A DNA stretch of 5,781 nt, from assembly GCA_021817875.1 (NCBI GenBank), contig JAKAFQ010000297.1, forward strand, positions 1 through 5,781, read 5' to 3'. Of the stretch, positions 1-5,529 are shown in pieces. The notes beneath the pieces are model-generated. The model saw only the letters and a list, made by a program, of their open reading frames with translations. It was not told where the DNA came from and searched no databases. The DNA comes from Pseudomonadota bacterium. GTDB lineage: Bacteria > Pseudomonadota > Gammaproteobacteria > Steroidobacterales > Steroidobacteraceae. The position numbers were made by a program, and so were the translations under genes. Within the stretch, counting starts at the first letter, position 1, and each line of letters starts with the position of its first letter.

Positions 1-22
1 TGGTGAGAATGTAGCTTGCCAT
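1..22 (-). CDS. 5' end of a leftward gene, probably rIIB-like (partial)
   Basis: An ATG at 20-22 on the minus strand opens a frame reading MASYILT before the window ends. A strong Shine-Dalgarno, AGGAG, precedes it in the sequence AGGAGAGCG-ATG. Upstream lie a conserved leader hairpin and the rIIA terminator, which is the arrangement also seen before topA and rIIA, so a real gene start is likely. The rIIB-like identity is inferred from position: in T4 and many other phages rIIB follows rIIA on the same strand. Seven residues cannot prove a family. T4 rIIA and rIIB are membrane-associated and needed for growth on lambda lysogens. Confidence 0.55.
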
Positions 23-29
23 TCGCTCT

Positions 30-68
30 CCTGTGTTGCTCGTAGTAATGTCCTCACAGGGCCTATAG
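30..68 (-). promoter_or_regulatory. Leader element copy 1: CTATAG box plus hairpin before the left-edge gene
   Basis: On the minus strand CTATAG (63-68) is followed after 8 bases by AGGACATTAC (45-54). Arms CCTGTG (55-60) and CACAGG (30-35) can form a 6-bp stem around a 19-base loop that begins with AGGACATTAC. The 3' arm overlaps the Shine-Dalgarno AGGAG, so folding would hide the ribosome binding site. The same box and ten-base block precede topA and rIIA. It could be a promoter, a translational operator or both. The motif is seen directly; its function is inferred. Confidence 0.6.
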
Positions 69-81
69 GGAGCGGGGTATC

Positions 82-116
82 AAGAAAAAGAGCCGCAGGG
101 ATAACCCCGCGGCTCT
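82..116 (-). terminator. Factor-independent terminator after rIIA
   Basis: On the minus strand an 8-bp arm AGAGCCGC, one mismatch and GGG pair with CCC and GCGGCTCT across the four-base loop TTAT. A run TTTTTCTTG follows immediately. It begins 12 bases beyond the rIIA stop codon and separates rIIA from the next leftward gene. Confidence 0.9.
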
Positions 117-128
117 GGATAAAAAGCC

Positions 129-2489
129 CTACGCTTCGATTTCGAAGGATAGTGCTGCCTGCAGCATGAACGCTGCCTGTGGAATACTCGCGACGAGTTC
201 CGGGTCGGTAAGCACGTGGGCAAGCCACGCCGTATCGAGCAGCGAAAGCCCCGGGTAGCGCCGCTTTTCCATCGACTCGTTGCTCGCAAGCTCCGAGCAG
301 GAAATCCGACCCTCGTGCACGTGCCCGAGCAACTCCGCGGCCGCGTTCAGCCGCTCGCGCAACGCAACCTGGCGCCTGGCCGAGTCCGACCCGCCCGCGC
401 GCAAACCTTCCTTCAGCGCACGGAGCTCGCTCACCCATTGAGCGAACGCGGGCCGCGTCTGCACCACCGGCTCACACGCTTTCCATGCGTCCGAGGAGAC
501 CTCGAGATCCGCAAGCACCGCGGCGACGCCGTACCGCTCCATCCGATACCAGGAACAGTAGACCTCGTACTTGGACCAGATGTTGGGCACTGCGAAGAAC
601 CCCGCGACCAGCTCCTCGCGCTTCTCGAGCAGCCGCTCCCGCATCGCGCCCACGAGGTCCCGCCAACCCTCCTTCTCAAGCGAGCGGCAAGGCTGAGCAG
701 TCTCGAGCACCAGCACCCCCTCGATTAACGGCAGGTCGACTCCCTGGCAGCGCGCCTCCTCGTAGGCCTTCCAAAGCGCCCCGAGCAAATCCACCGTAAT
801 GTACCTGCCGGCCGCTTCCGTTCGGTTCAGAAACTCGGTGCACTTTTCAGGTGTGTCGCGCGCGACGATGTAGTACTTGCCACTCTCCTCGAGCTCGGCC
901 GGATCAATGTCCTCACTCGGTTGCCCGAGTTTGATCCAGCCCCGCCCCTCGGGGTTGTCTACACCGCGAATCACCTGTACGTAGTGCTTGACCCCATCGC
1001 CCTTCAGCCCGCTCGTCTTCACGCTCGGGTCCCTCTTGGGCTTCTCCGGCGCCGGCCAGGAAGAGGCGTTGATGATCTTTAGGCCACCGAAGACCTCCGA
1101 GATCATCTTGGCCTTCTCGAGGGCAGCAGGACCGATCACCCCGATCACCGTCGCGGCGGCCCAGGCCCTTCCCTTGGCGCGGAACTTGGTCCGGATCCGC
1201 CTATCGGCGCCCGGCAGGTCCATCACCACGACCGTCGCGCTCGCTTCGTAACGCAACATTAGCGGTGTCCGGTGGCGGTCGCTGAACGCCCCGCCGCTGA
1301 CCTCCGTGCGGCTCACCGTTGATCCCTTGCCCCGGAAGTACCCGTACGCAAACACACGCGTTTCGCCACTCGATCCGACAGCTTCGGGAGCCCTAATAAG
1401 GGTATCGAGCAGCCGCCTCATGATCTTCTCCCGGATCACGAGCGGCTCGGCGCCGCGTTCGAACAGACCCTTCACGACCACAGGATGGCTTGGAGTGCCA
1501 GGGCCCGCGGCGGAAAGCTTCGCGTGAAGCCGCCTGCGGGTCAGCCACTCCGTAGCCTCCTCATGGAGCGCAAGTGCTTTCAGCATCTCGCGAAGCTCAT
1601 CCATCGACGCAGCAATCAGTCTCTTGAGCGCCGCACGATCGGCCGGGGAGTACTCCAGTCCTTCCCGTGACGCAGTCGGGCTCACCGAACCGATAGGCGC
1701 TTTCAGGATGAGTCCGTTCTGCAGCAGATGCTTCTCGACGTCCGTGAGCCCAGGGACAGACTCGAGGTGAATCGGGTATGCCACGTTGCCCATGAGCAGC
1801 CGGCAGCCCGACACCTCGGCCGGTACCATCGCGAATGTGTCTCCATCGAGCGCAATCGCGACCGGCTCGATCGGCAGACCTCCGATGATTTTCGGCAGAA
1901 CCCGAAACCAGCGAAAGATCATTGGGGCCTTGGTGTGAAACTCCGTGATGTCCTTCGGCTTGACCGGAAAAGACACCTCAAGCCCATGTGGCCAGTCGGC
2001 ATCGGCCGGCGCGCGACCCATCAGCGAGAGCACCGGTACGCCCTGTGCACCGACGTGCGCCACGTACATGCGTTTTTCACCGTTCTGCACCGTCGTCACG
2101 TTGAACGAGTCGACGTAGCAGAAGGGCGATTTCGAGCCGAGTCCCTTACCTCCGATGAGGTCGTTGGATTCGCGCTTGTCGGACTTGAAGTACCTTGTGT
2201 ACGTCTCGACCATCCGCTTCTCATCGAGACCAAGGCCATGGTCGCGGATTCGCAGTGTGTGATCGAGAACCGTGGGCAGCTGCACCTCGATCGGTAGATC
2301 GGGGGTACCCGCAACGACGTGTGCATCGAGTGCGTTGCAGCTCACCTCGCGCAGTACCGCGGAAATTTTATCCGAGTACAAGCCCGAGGAGAGGATCCGA
2401 AACGCCTCGGATGTCGTGTCCATCCCGAAAGTGGTCTGTGCCTCGACGCCGGCTTCGGCCAGAGTGGATGTGGCGACCGCTACTTTCAT
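129..2489 (-). CDS. rIIA: rIIA-like protein with GHKL ATPase domain
   Basis: This is a 786-residue protein of the phage rIIA-like family, slightly longer than T4 rIIA (about 725). The N-terminal third shows a GHKL (Hsp90/histidine-kinase/gyrase) ATP-binding fold: an N-box RE48VSCN52ALD55AH, a G1 box D83HGLG87, and a glycine-rich lid GGKGLGSKSPF at 113-123. The stretch around residues 28-57 (FRILSSGLYSDK) is very close to what I recall of T4 rIIA. The remaining 600 or so residues have no motif I recognise. T4 rIIA acts with rIIB at the membrane, affects lysis timing and allows growth on Rex+ lambda lysogens; its biochemical activity is not settled. The ATG is supported by GGAG seven bases upstream. 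That site lies in the 3' arm of a leader hairpin, which suggests translational control. A terminator follows, so rIIA is probably a single-gene transcription unit. Confidence 0.9.
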   Translation of the reverse strand: MKVAVATSTLAEAGVEAQTTFGMDTTSEAFRILSSGLYSDKISAVLREVSCNALDAHVVAGTPDLPIEVQLPTVLDHTLRIRDHGLGLDEKRMVETYTRYFKSDKRESNDLIGGKGLGSKSPFCYVDSFNVTTVQNGEKRMYVAHVGAQGVPVLSLMGRAPADADWPHGLEVSFPVKPKDITEFHTKAPMIFRWFRVLPKIIGGLPIEPVAIALDGDTFAMVPAEVSGCRLLMGNVAYPIHLESVPGLTDVEKHLLQNGLILKAPIGSVSPTASREGLEYSPADRAALKRLIAASMDELREMLKALALHEEATEWLTRRRLHAKLSAAGPGTPSHPVVVKGLFERGAEPLVIREKIMRRLLDTLIRAPEAVGSSGETRVFAYGYFRGKGSTVSRTEVSGGAFSDRHRTPLMLRYEASATVVVMDLPGADRRIRTKFRAKGRAWAAATVIGVIGPAALEKAKMISEVFGGLKIINASSWPAPEKPKRDPSVKTSGLKGDGVKHYVQVIRGVDNPEGRGWIKLGQPSEDIDPAELEESGKYYIVARDTPEKCTEFLNRTEAAGRYITVDLLGALWKAYEEARCQGVDLPLIEGVLVLETAQPCRSLEKEGWRDLVGAMRERLLEKREELVAGFFAVPNIWSKYEVYCSWYRMERYGVAAVLADLEVSSDAWKACEPVVQTRPAFAQWVSELRALKEGLRAGGSDSARRQVALRERLNAAAELLGHVHEGRISCSELASNESMEKRRYPGLSLLDTAWLAHVLTDPELVASIPQAAFMLQAALSFEIEA

Positions 2490-2495
2490 GCTGTT

Positions 2496-2523
2496 CTCCG
2501 TGTAGTGACCTACGAGTCTCTAG
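2496..2523 (-). promoter_or_regulatory. Leader element copy 2: CTAGAG box plus hairpin before rIIA
   Basis: On the minus strand CTAGAG (2518-2523) is followed after 6 bases by AGGTCACTAC (2502-2511). CTCGT (2512-2516) pairs with ACGGAG (2496-2501) as five pairs with one bulged base, leaving exactly AGGTCACTAC as the loop. The 3' arm contains the GGAG Shine-Dalgarno of rIIA. Compared with the topA copy, the box differs at one base, the loop at two and the stem almost completely, although pairing is kept. Function is inferred. Confidence 0.6.
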
Positions 2524-2550
2524 CGACACGGACGAAGGAAAGGGCGGGAT

Positions 2551-2581
2551 AAAAAAGACCCCCCGCAATATGCGAGGGGTC
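2551..2581 (-). terminator. Factor-independent terminator after topA
   Basis: On the minus strand GACCCC, a mismatch and CGCA pair with TGCG and GGGGTC around the three-base loop TAT. Six T residues follow directly. It starts 14 bases past the topA stop codon and insulates topA from rIIA. Confidence 0.9.
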
Positions 2582-2595
2582 GAAGCACGTTTCGA

Positions 2596-4239
2596 TCAAG
2601 CGGCCTTGCGCGCGCCGCCGGAAGCGATGTCCTTGCGTTCCGCGGCGAGCAGGTCGTGCACCTCTCTCACCACATCGGCGTAGCTGCTCTTGCCCGAAGC
2701 GATCGCATCGAGACTGAGCTCCATCCCGCGCGTGTAGTCGATCTCGACGAAGCGAGAACATCCCACCAGTGCCGAGAGCACCGATACTGCTGCCTTCGTC
2801 GGCACGAGGCAGGACTTGCCCTCCTGCTCGATACGCGCGACAAGGCCACGCTGCTGCACCCGATGGATGATCGCCGCGTAGGTCGACGGTCGCCCGACGC
2901 CCTCGCTCTCGAGCCGCGCCACAAGTGACGCCTCATCGTAGTGTTCCGGGAGCGGACGCTTTCGCATCCGCGCACCTTTCACCGCGATAAGCTCGCCCGC
3001 GACGAGCTTCGGGACCGGATTGGCAAAGGAGCCGTCCGGATCTCGCGCCGCCTCGCCGCGAAGCACCGCTCGCCATCCCTTGCTCACCCAGGCCTTGCGC
3101 ACCGCGACGAGAGGTACGACCGATCCGCCGACGTCGACGGTAAGCCGCACGACCCTCGCCTTGTAGACCGCGTCCTCGGCCTGAGAGAGCAGGCCTCGGA
3201 GTCGGATCAGCTTGTACAGCCCTTCCGAACTCTTGCCGAGCCCCTCGGTCTTCACGTTCCAGTGCGTCGGGGTGATAGCCGGGTGGCCGGCCTGCGCCCC
3301 TTCGGGCAACGGGAAAGTCCTCGGTAGCGCCACAGAGGCGAGCCCGAGGGCATCGAGTTCCCGTGCGACCTCCGGCAGCGAGTCTGCGCTGATGTTCGGA
3401 TTGTCCGTGCGGTGATACGTGATCGCGCCACGCTCGTAGAGCTTCTGCGCGAGTCGCATCGTGTCCATGCACGACAGTCCGAGCTTGCGGTAGCTCGCCT
3501 GCAGCATCCCGGCCGTATTCAGCGGCGGGGGCGGCGCTTCGGTGAGCGTGCGGGTCTCGCAGCTCATGACCACGGCCTCCTTGGCCGCAGCGATCTTCTC
3601 GATCAACGCCGCGTCCCGTCTCTCCTCCTCAGAGCCCTCCCAGAGTGCCCACCAGCCATCGAATTCGAGTGCGACCCCGTAGGAGGGGGTCTTCTCGGCC
3701 CGATGCCGTTCGGCACTCCTGGCGCACACCAGGCGAACCGCCGGGGTCTGCACCCGCCCGACCGACAACGCCTCGCCACGCAGCCGAGAGACTGCCGGAG
3801 AGAGCGTGAAGCCGACGAGCTTGTCGATGACTCTGCGGGCCTCCTGCGAGCGCACCAGCCCCATGTCAATCCTGCGCGGATGAGCGATCGCTTCCTTGAC
3901 CGCCCTGGCGGTGAGCTCATTGAACGACACCCGATAGTAACGCTCTCCCAGGGAGAGACATTCCTTCAGATGCCACGCGAGCGCCTCCCCCTCGCGATCC
4001 GGATCCGTGGCGAGGTACACCTCATCAGCATCCCATACGGCCTTGGCGAGATCGCCCAGCATCTTTCGGCCGCGTTCGGTGACTTCGAATTCCGGGATAA
4101 AATCAGGTGGCTCCGCACCTATTCTCTTCAACGGCAGGTCGCGCACATGCCCCATGCTCGCCTGCACATTCCAGCCTGGCCCCAGCAACGGTCTGAGCTT
4201 TGCCAGCTTGCCGGGGCTCTCGATGATCATGAGCTTCAT
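2596..4239 (-). CDS. topA: DNA topoisomerase I (type IA), zinc-finger-less phage form
   Basis: Type IA topoisomerases relax negatively supercoiled DNA by cutting one strand through a tyrosine and passing the other. This 547-residue protein has an N-terminal Toprim domain, with catalytic E7 in IESPGK and the acidic motif D79PD81RE83GE, preceded by ASMGHVRDLP. It then has VGRVQTPAVRLV (160-171) and the active-site segment GAITY275HRTDN with catalytic Tyr275 and conserved Arg277. GVGRPSTYAAII (447-458) is the canonical GIGRPSTYA motif. It is much shorter than E. coli TopA (865), stops soon after the core and has no cysteine-rich zinc-ribbon repeats. GHPAITPT (318-325) resembles the topoisomerase III version of the TopA HEAIRPT motif, while the N-terminus is TopA-like. 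I chose ATG 4237-4239 because AAGGG lies 6 bases upstream and the Toprim motif starts at once. An in-frame GTG at 4284 has no Shine-Dalgarno and would add 15 residues overlapping the leader hairpin. Confidence 0.93.
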   Translation of the reverse strand: MKLMIIESPGKLAKLRPLLGPGWNVQASMGHVRDLPLKRIGAEPPDFIPEFEVTERGRKMLGDLAKAVWDADEVYLATDPDREGEALAWHLKECLSLGERYYRVSFNELTARAVKEAIAHPRRIDMGLVRSQEARRVIDKLVGFTLSPAVSRLRGEALSVGRVQTPAVRLVCARSAERHRAEKTPSYGVALEFDGWWALWEGSEEERRDAALIEKIAAAKEAVVMSCETRTLTEAPPPPLNTAGMLQASYRKLGLSCMDTMRLAQKLYERGAITYHRTDNPNISADSLPEVARELDALGLASVALPRTFPLPEGAQAGHPAITPTHWNVKTEGLGKSSEGLYKLIRLRGLLSQAEDAVYKARVVRLTVDVGGSVVPLVAVRKAWVSKGWRAVLRGEAARDPDGSFANPVPKLVAGELIAVKGARMRKRPLPEHYDEASLVARLESEGVGRPSTYAAIIHRVQQRGLVARIEQEGKSCLVPTKAAVSVLSALVGCSRFVEIDYTRGMELSLDAIASGKSSYADVVREVHDLLAAERKDIASGGARKAA

Positions 4240-4251
4240 CGATTGCCCTTT

Positions 4252-4280
4252 GCTCTTCGTAATGTCCTGAAGAGCTATAG
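4252..4280 (-). promoter_or_regulatory. Leader element copy 3: CTATAG box plus hairpin before topA
   Basis: This is the clearest copy. On the minus strand CTATAG (4275-4280) overlaps by one base a perfect 7-bp inverted repeat, arms GCTCTTC (4269-4275) and GAAGAGC (4252-4258), whose loop is exactly AGGACATTAC (4259-4268). The Shine-Dalgarno AAGGG lies just downstream of the stem and the ATG is at 4239. If CTATAG acted like the initiation region of T7- or SP6-type promoters, where the G of TATAG is +1, the transcript would start on the first stem base. That reading is inference; no T7-like upstream block is visible. Confidence 0.65.
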
Positions 4281-4320
4281 GCACCGTGGCGGGGCAAGAG
4301 CCTAGGAACGCAAGTGAAGA

Positions 4321-4348
4321 TAAAAATAGGGCCGCTCGCGAGCGGCCC
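4321..4348 (-). terminator. Factor-independent terminator upstream of topA
   Basis: A perfect 20-base palindrome (4329-4348) can form an 8-bp stem, GGGCCGCT with AGCGGCCC, around CGCG. On the minus strand it is followed by TATTTTTATC. It lies 20 bases past the stop codon of the 133-residue gene and separates that gene from topA. Confidence 0.88.
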
Positions 4349-4368
4349 GGCGGGCAAGGGTGCCGCGT

Positions 4369-4770
4369 TTAGCACGACCCTGAGAGGTGGGTATCGACGT
4401 AAAGCGCCAGGCGCAGCTGCGCCGCGTGCGGCTCGTCAAGGCAGGAGCTCCAGTAGAACGTGCGCCCGAGCACGCCAGAGACCGCGCTGTGGATCGACAG
4501 CTCGAACTCATGCTCGCTCTCGGCGACCATGACAGAGGGCACGCCCTCTTCGTACGCAGCCGCATCGGCGAACATCACGAGAAATTCCGCGCTGCTGCGG
4601 GCCCAGTCGCGCACCGCCGCGCGCCATGGGGCGGCAAGCTTCAATGCGGAGCACAGCTTTTTGATCTGCGGGAGATTTCGCCGATCGACCGCGAATCCGA
4701 TCGCATCGAAGCTACGCCCATCGATCACCAGGCACCGGTCGTCATCGTTCGCAACACCTGCACTCAGCAT
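4369..4770 (-). CDS. Hypothetical protein, 133 residues, unrecognised
   Basis: I do not recognise this protein. It begins MLSAGVANDDDRCLVIDGR and ends in HLSGSC. It is moderately acidic, with no predicted signal peptide, membrane segment or nucleotide-binding motif. It has a tryptophan/arginine-rich patch (PWRAAVRDWAR) near the middle and alternating hydrophobic stretches that suggest a small soluble alpha/beta protein. The ATG at 4768-4770 is chosen because GGTGGAG lies six bases upstream. A GTG four codons earlier (4782) has no clear Shine-Dalgarno and would itself form part of that site. The gene begins 13 bases after the stop of the nuclease-like gene, and its ribosome binding site lies in that gap, so the two are probably co-transcribed and perhaps translationally coupled. 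A strong terminator follows it. Confidence 0.75.
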   Translation of the reverse strand: MLSAGVANDDDRCLVIDGRSFDAIGFAVDRRNLPQIKKLCSALKLAAPWRAAVRDWARSSAEFLVMFADAAAYEEGVPSVMVAESEHEFELSIHSAVSGVLGRTFYWSSCLDEPHAAQLRLALYVDTHLSGSC

Positions 4771-4783
4771 TGAACGCTCCACC

Positions 4784-5104
4784 CTAGGCTATCTCGTCAC
4801 GCAACATCCATCGACCACTCGGCTTCCGTTTACGCCAGCCATGCACATGCACGGCGAATCCGGCCCCCTTCAGGACGGGCAGGGCCGGCGAAGCGCGCAA
4901 CTTCGTGAGCCGATGCCCCACGTGCGCAGCGCTGGTGCACTGCACGGCGAGGATTCCTTCAGGCCCAACGGCGAGCACATCGATGATGCCGAACAGGTCC
5001 TGACGCACCCTGGCGTGCGGATTCCACTTCTCGACCACTTGCACAAGCGGATAGCCCGCCTTGCGCAGGTGCTGCAACGTACGTTGGGTGGGACTAGCCG
5101 GCAT
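4784..5104 (-). CDS. Small PD-(D/E)XK nuclease-fold-like protein, active site altered
   Basis: This 106-residue protein resembles a family of short phage proteins with a restriction-endonuclease/Holliday-junction-resolvase-like core. The visible pattern is an N-terminal helix (QRTLQHLRKAGY, 7-18), VVEKWNPHARVRQD (23-36) containing E25, the core strand D36LFGIIDVLA, and the next strand ILAVQCTS (51-58). In active enzymes the second strand carries (E/D)xK; here the position reads Q55-C-T57, so the catalytic Glu/Lys pair seems absent. I recall QTT- or QCT-type variants in related phage proteins, so this may be a family trait rather than a local mutation. It may bind DNA without cutting it, or use a different metal-site arrangement. 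The ATG at 5102-5104 has no good Shine-Dalgarno, and no in-frame ATG, GTG or TTG lies upstream before a stop. The leader holds a run of ten T residues. The gene is likely co-transcribed with the 133-residue gene. Confidence 0.78.
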   Translation of the reverse strand: MPASPTQRTLQHLRKAGYPLVQVVEKWNPHARVRQDLFGIIDVLAVGPEGILAVQCTSAAHVGHRLTKLRASPALPVLKGAGFAVHVHGWRKRKPSGRWMLRDEIA

Positions 5105-5191
5105 GCACTGTCTATCGCACCGGCCTCGGCGGAAAAATAAAAAAAAAATTCTTCCTGCATCTGATTCACCATATCGTCCGTCGCCCTAATC

Positions 5192-5217
5192 AAAAGAGGG
5201 CCCGCCCGGGGCCCTCT
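5192..5217 (-). terminator. Leftward terminator with no assigned upstream gene
   Basis: On the minus strand a perfect 9-bp stem, AGAGGGCCC with GGGCCCTCT, encloses a five-base loop and is followed by TTTTGATT. The other strand continues CTCTCCTCTC without a T-run, so termination is predicted leftward only. No convincing leftward gene lies to its right within the window. Confidence 0.75.
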
Positions 5218-5253
5218 CTCCTCTCACCTGCAGCGGCCACTAGTCACACCCAA

Positions 5254-5389
5254 CGATTCGTTTCCTAAAGCTTGGCAGCAGCCGCTTCAAATGATAACCT
5301 ATTGATTGTTCGGTACTTTCAGGTGATCTACGCGATGTCGAAAAACGCCGACGTCGCCGTGATGCGACGCGACTATGCGATTCGTTTCC
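5254..5389. repeat. 12-base direct repeat CGATTCGTTTCC
   Basis: CGATTCGTTTCC occurs identically at 5254-5265 and 5378-5389, start points 124 bases apart. Its core TTCGTTTC recurs inverted as GAAACGAA at 5545-5552, just before the ATG at 5558. The spacing around the small ORF and the gene start suggests operator sites, but no protein is known to bind them. Confidence 0.5.
5272..5300 (+). promoter_or_regulatory. Weak sigma70-like promoter candidate before the small ORF
   Basis: TTGGCA (5272-5277, five of six to the -35 consensus) and TAACCT (5295-5300, three of six to the -10) are 17 bases apart. TGATAA at 5292-5297 is a better hexamer but only 14 bases away. It would drive the small ORF at 5335. 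This is a weak match. Confidence 0.25.
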
Positions 5390-5400
5390 GACTGGTGTAA
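5335..5400 (+). CDS. Possible small protein, 21 residues
   Basis: ATG at 5335 opens a 21-codon frame ending in TAA at 5398-5400. A good Shine-Dalgarno, AGGTGA (5321-5326), lies eight bases upstream, which is the main reason to call it. The peptide begins MSKNADVAV and ends AIRFRLV. It is basic, with five Arg/Lys in its second half, and has no hydrophobic membrane span. It lies 157 bases before the rightward gene at 5558. It could be a real microprotein, a leader peptide or the relic of a longer gene, or a chance frame. No homologue comes to mind. Confidence 0.4.
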   Translation: MSKNADVAVMRRDYAIRFRLV

Positions 5401-5515
5401 AGCGCCACGGATAAAAATCTTGACGCGCGGCACATCTTCGGAAAGTACGGACAGATTAAGACACATAGGTGCATGATTCTTATCAGGAATCCGAGCGATT
5501 GGCCGACTTTTCGAA

Positions 5516-5529
5516 TGCTAGGATTTATT
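5516..5529 (+). promoter_or_regulatory. Extended -10 promoter candidate before the right-edge gene
   Basis: TGC-TAGGAT (5516-5524) resembles an extended -10 (TGnTATAAT, four of six in the hexamer). The nearest -35-like box, TTGGCC at 5499, is only 14 bases upstream. A start near 5531 would leave a leader of about 27 bases before the ATG. The support is weak. Confidence 0.25.

Noticed and set aside
216..728. Rightward ORFs opposite rIIA and topA (for example 216-728, 1728-2297, 3412-4305)
   Set aside because: They are arginine- and histidine-rich antisense frames of well-supported genes, expected in GC-rich DNA.
796..806. AGGTACATTAC inside rIIA
   Set aside because: It needs an insertion to match, is explained by the coding sequence, and has no box or stem.
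1945..1954. AGGACATCAC, nine of ten to the leader block, on the minus strand
   Set aside because: It lies inside rIIA coding for KDIT, has no CTATAG box and no flanking stem.
4240..4284. GTG start 15 codons upstream for topA
   Set aside because: No Shine-Dalgarno; the extension would translate the leader hairpin, and family motifs begin directly at the downstream ATG.
4870..5193. Frameshifted longer N-terminus for the nuclease-like protein across the T10 tract
   Set aside because: The alternative frame (MVNQMQEEFFF...) has no similarity to the family, and the family-like sequence starts just after ATG 5104, so no frameshift is needed.
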